Positions 40,506 through 53,999 are shown, counted from the stretch's first letter. The stretch is DNA of 64,000 nucleotides from Thiococcus pfennigii (GCF_016583835.1 NZ_NRRW01000009.1:1-64000); one strand, 5' to 3'. Made by a program: numbers and translations. Notes: generated from the letters alone by a model not told the origin.

Positions 40506-41267
40506 CTACGAGGAGCGCCGCTGGTGGTCGCCCTCGGCCTGGGAGCCGTTGACGATCGCCTCCAGGGCCGCGAGGTCCTTCAGTTGCACGTGCTTGCGAT
40601 CGACCTCGAGCAGCCCCTCGTCCTGGAAGCGGGTGAAGAGGCGGCTGACCGTCTCGACCGCCAGGCCGAGATAGTTGCCGATCTCATGGCGCGACATGCT
40701 CAGATAGAAATCGTTCGGCGACAGGCCGCGGCGCTGTAGCCGGCGGGACAGGCTGACGAGAAAGGTCGCGAGGCGCTCCTCGGCGTTGCGCTTGCCGAGC
40801 AGCAGGAGCATGTCGGTGTCGTGGCCGATCTCCTTGCTGAGCAGGCGGAACATCTGATGCTGGAGCGATGGGATGCAACAGGTCAGTTCCTCGAGGCGGT
40901 TGAAAGGGATCTCGCAGATCGCCGAGGTCTCCAGGACCCGCGCCGAGCAGATGTGATGGTCCTTTTCGATCGCGTCGAGGCCGATGATCTCCCCGGGCAG
41001 GTGGAAGCCGAGGACCTGTTCGCCGCCCTCTTCGCTCGGCGCATAGGTCTTCACCGACCCGGTCTTCACGACGTAGAGCGAGCGGAAACGCTCGCCGCTG
41101 CGGAACAGGTAGTCGCCGCGATGCAGCGGCCGATTGCGCTTGACGATCTTGTCGAGCCGCTCGGTGTCCTCCGGGGTCAAGCCCATCGGCAGGCAGAGCG
41201 TCGCCAGGGTACAGTTCTTGCAAACGACCCGGATCGTCTCGAACGAAATGACCTTTTGCGGATTCAA
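40506..41267 (-). CDS. fnr: Fnr/Anr-type oxygen-sensing regulator
   Basis: This 253-residue CRP/FNR protein has the Fe-S cluster cysteines CKNCTLATLC at the N-terminus, and a fourth Cys in HHICSARVLE. A cNMP-like sensor fold and a long dimerisation helix follow. The C-terminal HTH has GNYLGLAVETVSRLFTRFQ, with the E..SR recognition residues of Fnr proteins. It is a global activator under low oxygen, with the cbb3 oxidase genes 15 kb away as plausible targets. A Fnr box lies in its own upstream region. Confidence 0.96.
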   Translation of the reverse strand: MNPQKVISFETIRVVCKNCTLATLCLPMGLTPEDTERLDKIVKRNRPLHRGDYLFRSGERFRSLYVVKTGSVKTYAPSEEGGEQVLGFHLPGEIIGLDAIEKDHHICSARVLETSAICEIPFNRLEELTCCIPSLQHQMFRLLSKEIGHDTDMLLLLGKRNAEERLATFLVSLSRRLQRRGLSPNDFYLSMSRHEIGNYLGLAVETVSRLFTRFQDEGLLEVDRKHVQLKDLAALEAIVNGSQAEGDHQRRSS

Positions 41268-41315
41268 AACGACCCCCTCTCCCGCGGTGATTGGGCCGGT
41301 ATTTTGGATCGGTGT

Positions 41316-41329
41316 TTGACCTGGATCAA
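41316..41329. promoter_or_regulatory. Fnr box upstream of fnr
   Basis: TTGACCTGGATCAA matches the TTGAT-N4-ATCAA consensus in nine of ten positions. It is centred about 55 bp before the fnr start codon, which suggests autoregulation. Confidence 0.75.
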
Positions 41330-41415
41330 GTAAATAAAGCCCTCCCTGGATGCCGGGTTATGGCGCGCTGTCGGTCGCCTGCCGGGGGCGCGGCGCGAGG
41401 CGCAAGTGCGCCATG

Positions 41416-41446
41416 AAAAAGGGCCGTGCCCGATCGGGCACGACCC
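41416..41446 (-). terminator. Terminator of the sulfur globule protein gene
   Basis: On the minus strand a GC stem, GTGCCCGATCGGGCAC flanked by GGGTC/GGCCC, is followed by TTTTT. It lies about 60 nt after the sgp stop. Confidence 0.85.
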
Positions 41447-41459
41447 CCCTTTGTGCGGA

Positions 41460-41489
41460 CCCGGCAGCGGGGCGCGCCCCGCTGCCGGG
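41460..41489. other. 30-bp perfect palindrome after the sulfur globule gene
   Basis: CCCGGCAGCGGGGCG followed by its exact reverse complement, between the sgp stop and its T-run terminator. It may protect the 3' end of the mRNA from exonucleases, which would suit a highly expressed structural protein. Confidence 0.7.
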
Positions 41490-41507
41490 CCGCGGGAAGG
41501 CGAGACC

Positions 41508-41897
41508 CTACTTGGCCTCGTCGCTCGTGGCCGGGGCCGAGGGGGCGGCTGGTGCCGCGTAGGGCGGGGCGCCGTAGCCGTAGGGGGCGCCATAGCCGTA
41601 AGGGGCGCCATAACCATACGGGGCATAGCCGTAGGGGCCGCCCCAGCCGTAGGGGCCGTAGCCATAGTAGTCGCGGTAGCGGTTGTAGCCGCGGCCCCAG
41701 CCGCGGCCGCCGCCGCTCATGTTCATGTTGAAGTCGCCGTAGCCATCGCCGAACATGTCGTTCCACCAGTCGTTCATGCCGTTCCCGTAGCCGGGACCGC
41801 CCCAGCCCGGGCCCCACCAGGCCTGAGCAGAGGTCATCGAGAGGGCGGCGGCGCCGGCGATCGCCGCCACGCCCATGACTTTGGCGAGCTTTTTCAT
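41508..41897 (-). CDS. Sulfur globule protein (CV1/CV2-like)
   Basis: This 129-residue secreted structural protein has the signal peptide [20 protein letters not shown] ending AQA before WWGPGWGG. The mature part is almost only Gly, Tyr, Pro, Trp and Asn, with PYGYGAP repeats, and ends in a short Ala/Pro stretch. Such proteins form the envelope of intracellular (periplasm-derived) sulfur globules in purple sulfur bacteria and have no enzyme activity. The ATG follows an AGGAT site. Composition, signal peptide and repeats agree with the Allochromatium-type proteins, and this is the main evidence for the host being a sulfur oxidiser. Confidence 0.93.
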   Translation of the reverse strand: MKKLAKVMGVAAIAGAAALSMTSAQAWWGPGWGGPGYGNGMNDWWNDMFGDGYGDFNMNMSGGGRGWGRGYNRYRDYYGYGPYGWGGPYGYAPYGYGAPYGYGAPYGYGAPPYAAPAAPSAPATSDEAK

Positions 41898-42009
41898 GAT
41901 CCTGACACTCCGAAACTGTTTTTGTAGGGGTCTGTATCGTGAAGCAGCGGCGGCGCCAGTGCGGGCCGGCGCCGCAGGCCAGTTTCGCAATCGCGCGAAA
42001 CTGTCAATG

Positions 42010-42039
42010 ATTATAGGTAAGCTCCTTCGGCCTTGTGAA
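42010..42039 (-). promoter_or_regulatory. Strong promoter of the sulfur globule gene
   Basis: On the minus strand a perfect TATAAT (42015-42010) is preceded, after 18 bp, by TTCACA (42039-42034, five of six). Transcription would start near 42003. The leader of about 105 nt would open with an 8-bp hairpin (AGTTTCGC/GCGAAACT, 41981-42002), a feature that often stabilises abundant mRNAs. Confidence 0.7.
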
Positions 42040-44754
<2,715 letters not shown>

Positions 44755-44757
<3 letters not shown>

Positions 44758-44784
44758 GCAACGGTTCAAGAACAACTGAAGCAA
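44755..44784 (+). repeat. Solitary end of the palindromic repeat family
   Basis: AAGCAACGGTTCAAGAACAA beginning at the kdsA stop codon resembles the outer terminal repeat of the family but lacks the rest of the element. A full copy follows about 65 bp further. Confidence 0.6.
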
Positions 44785-44785
44785 C

Positions 44786-44812
44786 GGGGGGCGGGCCTCT
44801 GGCCCGCCCCCC
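44786..44812 (+). terminator. GC-rich hairpin after kdsA
   Basis: GGGGGGCGGGCC and GGCCCGCCCCCC form a 12-bp perfect stem around TCT. There is no T-run, so it may block exonucleases or act as an imperfect terminator. Confidence 0.65.
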
Positions 44813-44848
44813 ATGGTCAAGCGCGCCACGTATGGTTCACTTGTTACC

Positions 44849-45012
44849 AAGTGACGATTCAAGAACAACCGGTACCTCTTCTTGGAACTACGAAACACGC
44901 GAAAGGGCTCGATAGACACAGGAGCATTTGCCGTTTTGTCGCGACTTTCGGTGTATTTCGTAGTTTCTTGTCGTCCGTGCGCTGGTGTCGGTCGTTCGTG
45001 AATCGTTCCTAA
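44849..45012 (-). repeat. Dispersed palindromic repeat, copy E
   Basis: Same orientation as copies B and D. Left end AAGTGACGATTCAAGAACAA; right end CGGTCGTTCGTGAATCGTTC, then CTAA. Inner arms GGAACTACGAAACACGCGAA and GTGTATTTCGTAGTTTCTTG. It lies between kdsA and eno. Confidence 0.87.
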
Positions 45013-45064
45013 CGTCGGCGGCGCTCATTCGGTGGAATTTTCCGCAATCAAGCAGGCCCTTTGA

Positions 45065-46357
<1,293 letters not shown>

Positions 46358-46417
46358 CCGATGGCGGGGGCCATCGCGCTGGGCTCGCGTCCACCCCTGG
46401 TGCAGCGCCTGGGCGTC

Positions 46418-46711
46418 ATGATGCGCTGGCTGCTCCCGCTGCTGCTGGTACTCCTCGGCCTGCTCCAGTACCGCCTCTGGGTCGGTGAGGGCAGCCTGGC
46501 CGAGGTCCATGCGCTGCGCGAGGAGATCGCCCGCCAGGAGGCGGCGCTGGCCGAGGCGCGTCAGCGCAACGCCGCGCTGGAGGCCGAGGTCGAGAGCCTG
46601 CGCAGCGGTTACGACGCCCTCGAGGAGCGCGCCCGCAGCGAGCTCGGGATGATCAAGCGCGGCGAGGTCTTCCTCCAGGTCATCGAAGGCGGCGAGGCGC
46701 CCAAGCCATGA
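46418..46711 (+). CDS. ftsB: Cell division protein FtsB
   Basis: This 97-residue single-pass membrane protein has a short cytoplasmic end, a transmembrane helix ([18 protein letters not shown]) and a periplasmic leucine-zipper coiled coil ([20 protein letters not shown]), ending [14 protein letters not shown]. It joins FtsL and FtsQ in the divisome. The start is uncertain: ATGs at 46418 and 46421 fit the family; one at 46361, four bases after the eno stop, would add 19 residues. Confidence 0.93.
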   Translation: MMRWLLPLLLVLLGLLQYRLWVGEGSLAEVHALREEIARQEAALAEARQRNAALEAEVESLRSGYDALEERARSELGMIKRGEVFLQVIEGGEAPKP

Positions 46712-47418
46712 GCGGCGGCGAGGCGTTTTGGGCCATCGTACCGGCCGCCGGCGTCGGCCGGCGGGTCGGGGCGGCGATCCCCAAGCAGTACCTGCCGCTC
46801 GCCGGGCGGCGGGTCATCGACCAGGGCCTGGCCGTCCTGCTCGGCGAGGCGCGGATCCGCGGTGTCGTCGTCGCCCTCGACCCGCACGACGCCCTGTGGT
46901 CGCAGACCGCATTCGCCGAGGACCCGCGCGTGCGCCGGGTCGCCGGCGGTGCCGAGCGCTGCCACTCGGTGCTCAATGCGCTGGAGGCGCTCGCCGAGAC
47001 GGCCGCGGCCGACGACTGGGTGCTGGTCCACGACGCGGCCAGGCCCTGCCTGCGCGCCGACGACCTGGCACGGATGATCGAAGTCCTGCGCGAGGATCCG
47101 GTCGGCGGGATCCTGGCCATGCCGGTGCGCGACACGATGAAGGAGGCCGACGCAGCCGGGCGGATCGGCGCGACGCTGCCGCGCGAGCGGCTCTGGCACG
47201 CCTACACGCCGCAGATGTTCCGCCTCGGCCCGCTGCGCGAGGCCATCGCCGCGGCGCTCGCCGCCGGCGAGCTCGTCACCGACGAGGCGGCGGCCATCGA
47301 ACGCGTCGGCCGCGCCCCGCGGCTCATCGAGGGGCACGCCGACAACATCAAGATCACCCGGCCCGAGGACCTGCCTCTGGCCGAGTTCTACCTGCAACAA
47401 CAGGGGCGAATATGCTGA
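46708..47418 (+). CDS. ispD: 2-C-methyl-D-erythritol 4-phosphate cytidylyltransferase
   Basis: This 236-residue enzyme has [28 protein letters not shown] (CTP-binding), [14 protein letters not shown] and the C-terminal [17 protein letters not shown]. It is the third step of the MEP isoprenoid pathway. It overlaps ftsB (ATGA) and ispF. Confidence 0.97.
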   Translation: MSGGEAFWAIVPAAGVGRRVGAAIPKQYLPLAGRRVIDQGLAVLLGEARIRGVVVALDPHDALWSQTAFAEDPRVRRVAGGAERCHSVLNALEALAETAAADDWVLVHDAARPCLRADDLARMIEVLREDPVGGILAMPVRDTMKEADAAGRIGATLPRERLWHAYTPQMFRLGPLREAIAAALAAGELVTDEAAAIERVGRAPRLIEGHADNIKITRPEDLPLAEFYLQQQGRIC

Positions 47419-47882
47419 TCGGTCAGGGCATCGATGCCCACAGATTCGCGGCCGACCGGCCGCTGGTCATCGGCGGCGTCACGATCGACTACGAGCTCGG
47501 CCTCACGGCCCACTCCGATGGGGACGTCGTCATCCATGCGCTCTGCGACGCCCTGCTCGGGGCGGCCGGTCTCGGCGACATCGGCCGTCACTTCCCGGAC
47601 ACCGACCCGGCCTATGCCGGGATCGACAGCCGCATCCTGCTGCGTCGGGTCATGGCCAGCCTGCGCGAGCGCGGGCTCGCGGTGCGCAACGCCGATATCA
47701 CGATCATGGCCCAGCGCCCGCGGATGGCCCCGCACATCCCGGCGATGGTCGCCTGCCTGGCCGAGGACATGGGCTGCGCGCCCCAGCGGGTCAACGTGAA
47801 GGCGACGACGACCGAGCAGATGGGCTTCACCGGCCGCGGCGAGGGGATCGCGGCGGCGGCCGTCGTCCTGCTCGACGAGTGA
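47412..47882 (+). CDS. ispF: 2-C-methyl-D-erythritol 2,4-cyclodiphosphate synthase
   Basis: This 156-residue protein has GQGIDAHRF (metal ligands Asp/His), [40 protein letters not shown] and [19 protein letters not shown]. It is the MEP pathway enzyme after IspE and overlaps the end of ispD by 7 nt. These genes feed ispB and, in a phototroph, carotenoid and bacteriochlorophyll side chains (inference). Confidence 0.97.
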   Translation: MLIGQGIDAHRFAADRPLVIGGVTIDYELGLTAHSDGDVVIHALCDALLGAAGLGDIGRHFPDTDPAYAGIDSRILLRRVMASLRERGLAVRNADITIMAQRPRMAPHIPAMVACLAEDMGCAPQRVNVKATTTEQMGFTGRGEGIAAAAVVLLDE

Positions 47883-47892
47883 GCGGCGACGC

Positions 47893-48975
47893 GTGACCGG
47901 GGCTGCGCCCTGGCGTTCGTTCGGGGCCTTGCCCCATGCCCACGGCGGCCCGCCGGGCGCGGGGCGGCTGCGTGCCACGCCGGCGGACTTCGTCGTCGAG
48001 GAACGGCTCGGCTTCGCGCCCGATGGCGAGGGCGAGCACCGGCTGTTGCGGGTGCGCAAGGTCGGTGCCAACACCGAGTGGGTCGCGCGCCGCCTCGCCG
48101 CGTTCGCCGGCGTGCCGGTGGGCGCGGTCGGCTGGGCCGGCCTCAAGGACCGGCATGCGGTCACGACCCAATGGTTCAGCGTGCCGGTCGCGAACCGCCC
48201 GGAGCCCGACTGGGCGGCGGCCGGGGCGGACGATGACGGCTTCCGAGTCGTCGAGGTCCACCGTCACCGCCGCAAGCTGCGCCGCGGGGCGCTCGCCGGC
48301 AACCGCTTCCGGCTGCGGGTCGGCTCGCTGAGCGGCGATCGGGCGGCCCTGGATGAGCGCCTCGCGCAGATCGCCGAGCGCGGTGTCCCGAACTACTTCG
48401 GCGAGCAGCGCTTCGGCCGCGGCGAGGCCAATCTGGCGCGGGCCAGCGCCCTCTTCGAGGGCCGCGTCGGGCGCGTCGATCGTCATCGCCGCGGCCTCTG
48501 GCTATCGGCCGCGCGCGCCCAGCTCTTCAACGAGGTCCTCGCCGAACGGGTGATCCGTGGCGACTGGGATCGGCCGCTCGTCGGCGACCGGATGCAGCTC
48601 GCCGGCTCGCACTCGCACTTCGCCGCCGAGTCGATCGACGAGACGCTGCGCGCCCGGACCCGGGTCGGCGACATCGCGCCGACCGGTCCGCTTTGGGGTC
48701 GCGGCGCCCTGCCGAGCGGCGGCGAGCCGGCCCGCCTCGAGGGCGAGGTGGCCGCGGCCTTCCCGCTCTGGGTGCAGGGGCTGGAGGCGGCTGGCCTGGA
48801 GCAGGAGCGCCGCGCACTGCGGTTGCGTCCGCTCGATGTGGCCTGGCACTGGCCGGATGCGCAGGTGCTGGAACTCGGCTTCGAGCTGCCGGCCGGCGCC
48901 TATGCGACGGCCGTCCTGCGCGAGCTCATCGATTGGCACGACGAGGAATCGGGCGCGGTCGACGTCCGGGATTGA
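47893..48975 (+). CDS. truD: tRNA pseudouridine(13) synthase
   Basis: This 360-residue TruD-family enzyme has VGWAGLKDRHAVTTQWFSV with the catalytic Asp, FGEQRFGRGEANLARA, and the insertion domain between. It modifies U13 of tRNA-Glu. The start is a GTG 10 nt after the ispF stop. It shares the gammaproteobacterial ispD-ispF-truD-surE-pcm-nlpD-rpoS order, here interrupted only by a reversed Smr gene. Confidence 0.94.
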   Translation: MTGAAPWRSFGALPHAHGGPPGAGRLRATPADFVVEERLGFAPDGEGEHRLLRVRKVGANTEWVARRLAAFAGVPVGAVGWAGLKDRHAVTTQWFSVPVANRPEPDWAAAGADDDGFRVVEVHRHRRKLRRGALAGNRFRLRVGSLSGDRAALDERLAQIAERGVPNYFGEQRFGRGEANLARASALFEGRVGRVDRHRRGLWLSAARAQLFNEVLAERVIRGDWDRPLVGDRMQLAGSHSHFAAESIDETLRARTRVGDIAPTGPLWGRGALPSGGEPARLEGEVAAAFPLWVQGLEAAGLEQERRALRLRPLDVAWHWPDAQVLELGFELPAGAYATAVLRELIDWHDEESGAVDVRD

Positions 48976-49000
48976 CCTGGGGATGGTCCGGGCCGGCGCG

Positions 49001-49555
49001 TCAACCGCGATGACGGTCGCGCTTGACCTTCGCCGGGTTGCGCAGCAGCACGTAGACGGCCCCGGTGCCGCCGTCGCGGCGGGTCGCCGAGCAGAAGGCG
49101 AGGACCTCGGGGCGCAGCCGCAGCCAGTAGTTGACCTTGCGCTTGAGGACGGGCGGCTGTCCGGAGCCGGCGCCCTTGCCGTGGATGATGCGGGCGCAGC
49201 GCACGCGCCGCGCCGTGCACTCGCGCAGGAACTCGCGCAGCGTCTCGCGGGCCAGCTCGGCGGTCAGGCCGTGCAGGTCGACCTCCAAGCCGATCGCGAA
49301 GCCGCCGCGTTGCAGTTCCTGCATCACCCGCCGCTGGACACCCGCCCGGGCGAACTCCAGATAGTCGTGGGTCGCGACCTCGGCCTCCGACAGGTGATAC
49401 GCCAACTCCTCCTCGTCGGCGGCCTCGGGGCGCGGTCGCGGCCGCGGCGGTGGGCGCCGGCGGTGGGGCTCGGCGGCCTCGTGCGCGAGCGGCTCGGCAT
49501 CGGCGACGGCCTCGCGGAAGAGGTCACGCTCGGCCGGTGGGATCGACTTGCTCAT
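49001..49555 (-). CDS. Smr-domain protein (SmrA/SmrB-like)
   Basis: This 184-residue protein has an N-terminal proline/arginine-rich part ([20 protein letters not shown]) followed by the Smr domain (about 95-175): EVDLHGLTAELARETLREFL (the LDLHG motif), RCARIIHGKGAGSGQPPVLK and AFCSATRRDGGTGAVYVLL. Smr domains nick branched DNA or cleave mRNA on collided ribosomes (SmrB). Which of these applies is not known. It lies on the opposite strand between truD and surE. Confidence 0.88.
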   Translation of the reverse strand: MSKSIPPAERDLFREAVADAEPLAHEAAEPHRRRPPPRPRPRPEAADEEELAYHLSEAEVATHDYLEFARAGVQRRVMQELQRGGFAIGLEVDLHGLTAELARETLREFLRECTARRVRCARIIHGKGAGSGQPPVLKRKVNYWLRLRPEVLAFCSATRRDGGTGAVYVLLRNPAKVKRDRHRG

Positions 49556-49789
49556 GGGCCTGATGATCGGTGCGTTTCGTCGAGGGGCTTGCGCCGGGGC
49601 GGGATTCGAGTATAGCCGCGCTGCGGGGGGCTGTGGGCAACTCGGTCGCGTCATGCGGTATCCGATCCGCGCGAGATCTGGCATCCTTCGACCTCAGACA
49701 GAGGAGATCGGGAGCATGTCCGGGACGGATGATTCGGCGTGCCGCGTCGGCCCCTGGAGGGCCCGGCCGGGTGGGCCTGGGTTGCGACG

Positions 49790-50539
49790 ATGAAGATACT
49801 GGTCAGTAACGACGACGGCTATCAGGCGCCGGGCCTCGCCGCCCTGGCGAGCGAGCTGTCCAGGATCGGCGAGGTGATCGTCGTCGCCCCCGAGCGCGAC
49901 CGCAGCGGTGCGAGCCATTCGTTGACGCTCGATGTACCGCTGCGTGCGGTGCGCACCGCCAACGGCTACTATCGCGTCGACGGCACGCCGACGGATTGCG
50001 TCCACCTCGCGATCACCGGGCTGCTCGAGGACGAGCCCGATCTGGTCGTGGCCGGGATCAACCACGGGCCGAATCTCGGCGACGACGTGATCTATTCGGG
50101 CACCGTCGCCGCCGCGACCGAGGGACGCTTCCTCGGCCTGCCGGCGATCGCGGTCTCGATGGATGCCCACGATCCGCGCCACCTGGCGACCGGGGCGCGG
50201 ATCGCCGCGGAGCTGGTGCTGCGGCTGCGCGATGCGACGCTGGCGCCCGATGTCATCCTCAACGTCAATGTGCCGGACCTGCCCTACGAGCAGATTCGTG
50301 GCCTCGCGGCGACGCGGCTCGGCCATCGTCACCGCGCCGAGCCGGTCACCCGCACCCACGATCCGCGCGGCCGACCCATCTACTGGGTCGGTCCGGCCGG
50401 CCCGGAGCAGGACGCCGGCCCCGGGACCGATTTCCACGCGGTGCGCCATGGCCTGGTCTCGGTGACGCCGTTGCAGGTCGACCTGACCCGCCACGCCGCG
50501 CTCGGTGCCCTCGAGGAGTGGCTCGGGCGGTGCAACTGA
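49790..50539 (+). CDS. surE: 5'/3'-nucleotidase SurE
   Basis: This 249-residue protein has [19 protein letters not shown] with the metal-binding Asp pair, [26 protein letters not shown] and [24 protein letters not shown]. It is a stationary-phase survival phosphatase acting on nucleoside monophosphates. The start is the ATG at the beginning of homology, with only a weak GGTTGCGACG before it. It overlaps the region from which pcm starts. Confidence 0.96.
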   Translation: MKILVSNDDGYQAPGLAALASELSRIGEVIVVAPERDRSGASHSLTLDVPLRAVRTANGYYRVDGTPTDCVHLAITGLLEDEPDLVVAGINHGPNLGDDVIYSGTVAAATEGRFLGLPAIAVSMDAHDPRHLATGARIAAELVLRLRDATLAPDVILNVNVPDLPYEQIRGLAATRLGHRHRAEPVTRTHDPRGRPIYWVGPAGPEQDAGPGTDFHAVRHGLVSVTPLQVDLTRHAALGALEEWLGRCN

Positions 50540-50568
50540 CGGCGGCCGACGACGGGGAGGCGCTCGGC

Positions 50569-51201
50569 GTGAGCTCGCGGCGTGCCCGCGAACGCCTCGT
50601 CGAGCGGTTGCGCCAGATGGGCGTGACCCATCCCGACGTCCTGGAGGCGATCGGCCGGCTGCCGCGCCACTTCTTCGTCGACGAGGCGCTGGCGAGTCGC
50701 GCCTACGACGACTCGGCGCTGCCGATCGGCTGGGGCCAGACGATCTCCCAGCCCTACATGGTGGCTCGGATGACCGAGATCCTGCTTGCCGGCGTGCGCC
50801 GCGAGCGGGTCCTGGAGATCGGCACCGGCTCTGGATTCCACACGGCCGTGCTCGCCTCGCTGGTGCGCCGCGTCTACAGCATCGAGCGTATCGCCGACCT
50901 CAAGGAGCGGGCCGAGCGGCGGTTGCGGGCGTTGAAGCTGCGCAACGTGCGGCTGCGCCACGCCGACGGCGCCGAGGGGTGGCCCGAGTACGCGCCGTTC
51001 GATGCGATCCTGGTGACGGCGGCCCCGCCGCGGGTCCCGCGGGTGCTGGCCAACCAGTTGGCCTGCGGCGGGTGCATGGTGACGCCGATCGGTACGGCGC
51101 CGGATCAGTCCCTGCTCCGCCTGGTGCGGACCCGGACCGGCTGGCGGCACGAGGCGCTGGAACCGGTCAGCTTCGTCCCATTTCTCGAGGGCACCTGTTG
51201 A
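50569..51201 (+). CDS. pcm: Protein-L-isoaspartate O-methyltransferase
   Basis: This 210-residue SAM-dependent methyltransferase repairs isoaspartate in aged proteins. It has LPIGWGQTISQPYMVARMTE, the SAM motif VLEIGTGSGFHTAVLA and FDAILVTAAPPRVP. The GTG start was chosen because GGGGAGG stands 8 nt before it and SSRRARERL aligns with the known E. coli start (MVSRR). A GTG 13 codons earlier is possible. The stop overlaps the yqaA ATG (TGATG). Confidence 0.95.
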   Translation: MSSRRARERLVERLRQMGVTHPDVLEAIGRLPRHFFVDEALASRAYDDSALPIGWGQTISQPYMVARMTEILLAGVRRERVLEIGTGSGFHTAVLASLVRRVYSIERIADLKERAERRLRALKLRNVRLRHADGAEGWPEYAPFDAILVTAAPPRVPRVLANQLACGGCMVTPIGTAPDQSLLRLVRTRTGWRHEALEPVSFVPFLEGTC

Positions 51202-51794
51202 TGCGCATCTTCTCCTCGCTCTACGCCCGCGCGCTCGCTTGGTCGCGCCACCGGTATGCGCCCTGGTATCTGGGCGGGCTGAGCTTCGCCGAGTCGTCCT
51301 TCTTCCCGATTCCGCCCGATGTCATGCTCGCGCCGATGAGCATGGTCAAGCCCGAGCGCAGCCTAGCCTATGCGGCGTTGACGACGGTGGCCTCGGTCCT
51401 GGGCGGGCTGCTCGGCTACCTGATCGGGACCTTCGCCTTCGAACTGGTCGCACCGCTGCTGCAAGGCGCCGGTTATTGGGATGAGTACGAAGCGGCCCAG
51501 GCCTGGTTCGCCCGCTGGGGCTTCTGGGCGGTCTTTCTGGCCGGTTTTTCGCCGATCCCCTACAAGGTCTTCACGATTACCGCGGGCGTCATCGCGATGG
51601 CGCTGTTACCCTTCGTCGTGGCGTCGCTGATCGGGCGCGGGGCGCGCTTCTTCCTGGTGGCCGCGTTGATGGCCTGGGGCGGGGAGCGGATGGAGCGCAC
51701 GCTGCACGCCTATGTGGATCGGATCGGCTGGATCACGGTCTCGCTCGTGGCGGCGGTCTTCGTCGTCCACCGGGTCGGGGCCATGCCGGGCTAA
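51201..51794 (+). CDS. yqaA: YqaA/DedA-family membrane protein
   Basis: This 197-residue inner-membrane protein has the VTT/SNARE-associated domain: GGLSFAESSFFPIPPDVMLAPM, GGLLGYLIGTFAFE, FLAGFSPIPYKVFTITAGV. DedA-type proteins are flippases for polyprenyl or phospholipid carriers; the exact role of YqaA is not known. It lies between pcm and nlpD as in many gammaproteobacteria. Confidence 0.93.
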   Translation: MRIFSSLYARALAWSRHRYAPWYLGGLSFAESSFFPIPPDVMLAPMSMVKPERSLAYAALTTVASVLGGLLGYLIGTFAFELVAPLLQGAGYWDEYEAAQAWFARWGFWAVFLAGFSPIPYKVFTITAGVIAMALLPFVVASLIGRGARFFLVAALMAWGGERMERTLHAYVDRIGWITVSLVAAVFVVHRVGAMPG

Positions 51795-51795
51795 T

Positions 51796-52650
51796 ATGGC
51801 GGCGCCTCGGCAGCGGCGCCGGGCAGGCGCGCTGATACGCGCGGGCCGGCGATCGGTCGCGGTGGGCGTGGCCGCCGCGCTCACCGCCGCGCTGCTCGGC
51901 GGTTGTGGTCCCCGTCCTGGGCCGGCGCCCGTGTACGCGCCGGGCGAACCGACCCCGGAGGGTCTCTATCGGATTCGGGCCGGCGACACCTTGAGCGACA
52001 TCGCGTTGCGCGAGGGCATCGATCTGGCGACGCTGGCCGACTGGAACGCGCTGGAGCCGCCTTACCGAATACTGGCCGGCGGCCTGCTTCGGGTGGCGCC
52101 GCCGCCGCCATCGCCTGCGGCGCGGCTGCAATCGGGACCATCGGCGCCCGATGAGCGGCGGATGCGCGGGCGGTCAGCGCCGTCGGCCTCCGCCGGTGTC
52201 TCCGGGGCGGCCGCGACGGCCCCAGCCCATCCGCCGTCGAAGCCTCGGCGGTCACCGAGCGAGGCCATCGCCTCGGGCATCGCTTGGCAGTGGCCGCTCG
52301 TCGGGCGGGTCGTGAAGGGCTTCGATGCCCGCGACCGCACGCGACAGGGCATCCGGATCGCCGCTCGCCCGGGCGAACTCGTCGTCGCCGCGGCGAGTGG
52401 CACCGTCGGCTACAGTGGCGATGGACTCAAGGGTTACGGCAACCTTATCATCCTCAAGCATAAAGATGACTATTTGAGCGCCTATGGGTTCAATCGTCGG
52501 CTCTTGGTCGCGAAGGGAGAGAAGGTCACGCGCGGCCAGCCGATCGCAGAAGTAGGACAGACGACTGGGGGTGAGGCGCAGCTTCATTTCGAAGTTCGTA
52601 AGGACGGTGCAGCAGTAGATCCGCTGAAGCTTCTGCCTCGCACGCGCTGA
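51796..52650 (+). CDS. nlpD: Lipoprotein NlpD, LysM and M23-type domain
   Basis: This 284-residue lipoprotein has a signal peptide ending in the lipobox LLGGC near residue 33. A LysM domain covers about 55-100 ([28 protein letters not shown]). A Pro/Ala-rich linker follows, then an M23 peptidase-like domain covers about 180-280 ([38 protein letters not shown]). The second catalytic-His position reads YGFNRRLLV where active enzymes have H.H, so it is probably a non-catalytic amidase activator like E. coli NlpD. It is directly upstream of rpoS, whose main promoter lies inside nlpD in other species. Confidence 0.95.
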   Translation: MAAPRQRRRAGALIRAGRRSVAVGVAAALTAALLGGCGPRPGPAPVYAPGEPTPEGLYRIRAGDTLSDIALREGIDLATLADWNALEPPYRILAGGLLRVAPPPPSPAARLQSGPSAPDERRMRGRSAPSASAGVSGAAATAPAHPPSKPRRSPSEAIASGIAWQWPLVGRVVKGFDARDRTRQGIRIAARPGELVVAAASGTVGYSGDGLKGYGNLIILKHKDDYLSAYGFNRRLLVAKGEKVTRGQPIAEVGQTTGGEAQLHFEVRKDGAAVDPLKLLPRTR

Positions 52651-52679
52651 GCCGGCGAGGCAGAAAGGAGGAGCCTTGG

Positions 52680-53726
52680 ATGACAGTCGCCGATAAACGA
52701 GCCGGCTCGACGAGTCGCTCGGCCTCTGACGCAGCAACACCCGTACCTCTCATCGATGAAGACTACGTCGTCGCGGACGACGAGGAGCCGCTCGGCGACG
52801 ACCCCTACGCCAATGCCTATGAGGAAGGGCGGGAGATCTCCGATGCCGTCGAGGAGGATGAGGTCGAGGACGACCGCTTCGACGCCGGTGAGGCGGATTT
52901 CGATGCCACGCGTCTCTATCTGAACGAGATCGGCGAGGCCAAGCTCCTCACCGCCGAGGAGGAGGTCTTCTATGCGCGCCGCGCTCAGCAGGGCGACAAC
53001 GCGGCGCGCCAACGGATGATCGTCTGCAACCTGCGGCTCGTCGTCAAGATCGCGCGCCGCTATCTCAACCGCGGTCTGCCGTTGCTCGATCTGATCGAGG
53101 AGGGCAACCTGGGGCTGATCCGGGCGGTCGAGAAGTTCGACCCAGAACGCGGTTTCCGTTTCTCGACCTACGCGACCTGGTGGATCCGCCAGACCATCGA
53201 GCGGGCGATCATGAACCAGACCCGCACCGTGCGGCTGCCGATCCACGTCGTCAAGGAGATCAATCTCTACCTGAAGGCGACGCGCAAGCTGGCGCAGCAC
53301 CTCGATCACGAGCCCACCTCCGAGGAGGTCGCCGAACTGCTGCACAAGCCGCTCAGCGAGGTCAAGCGCATGCTCGGCCTGAACGAGCGGATCGCCTCGG
53401 TCGACATGCCCTACAGCAAGGACGCCGACAAGCCGCTCGTCGACATCCTCCAGGACGAGAACGCCGACGACCCGGCCGAGCGCATCCACGACCACGACGT
53501 GCAGATCAACCTGGAGCAGTGGCTGCAGAGACTCAACGACAAGCAACGCGCGGTCGTCGAGCGTCGCTTCGGGTTGCGCGGCTACGAACACTCCACGCTC
53601 GAGCGTGTCGCCCGGGAGCTTGGCGTGACCCGCGAGCGGGTGCGTCAGATCCAGATGGATGCGTTGCGCCGGTTGCGCGACATCCTGGAGCGCGATGGCT
53701 TCTCGATGGACGCCTTCTTCAAGTAG
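52680..53726 (+). CDS. rpoS: RNA polymerase sigma factor RpoS
   Basis: This 348-residue sigma-70-family factor has an acidic N-terminus. Region 1.2/2 contains [77 protein letters not shown] in outline; region 4 contains [22 protein letters not shown]. It is the stationary-phase/general stress sigma factor. It has a strong AAGGAGGAG ribosome site. The nlpD-rpoS context confirms RpoS over RpoD or RpoH. Confidence 0.97.
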   Translation: MTVADKRAGSTSRSASDAATPVPLIDEDYVVADDEEPLGDDPYANAYEEGREISDAVEEDEVEDDRFDAGEADFDATRLYLNEIGEAKLLTAEEEVFYARRAQQGDNAARQRMIVCNLRLVVKIARRYLNRGLPLLDLIEEGNLGLIRAVEKFDPERGFRFSTYATWWIRQTIERAIMNQTRTVRLPIHVVKEINLYLKATRKLAQHLDHEPTSEEVAELLHKPLSEVKRMLGLNERIASVDMPYSKDADKPLVDILQDENADDPAERIHDHDVQINLEQWLQRLNDKQRAVVERRFGLRGYEHSTLERVARELGVTRERVRQIQMDALRRLRDILERDGFSMDAFFK

Positions 53727-53786
53727 CCGCCCGTGCCCCCGTCGAGTGCCGGCGCGCAGACGGGGAGGGGCGTGTCGCCGATCCAA

Positions 53787-53807
53787 GGGGCGGGGCTTCG
53801 CCGCCCC
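53787..53807 (+). terminator. Hairpin after rpoS
   Basis: GGGGCGG and CCGCCCC pair around a 7-nt loop about 60 nt after the rpoS stop; no T-run follows. Confidence 0.5.
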
Positions 53808-53999
53808 GAGCGATGCAGCCGTCCGTTGCCGGTAGCGAATCGTTCGGTTGAGGCCGTTGGCGCCCACCGAGTTGCCGACGTTGCGCCGAGCCTTGGGGCT
53901 AGGCGCGAATCGCGACCTACGGACGGGTTCGCACCGCGGAGCGCTCATCCTCACGCAGGAAACGAGACCCCGGCGCCCCAGCCAGACCCGCGGTGGTCG

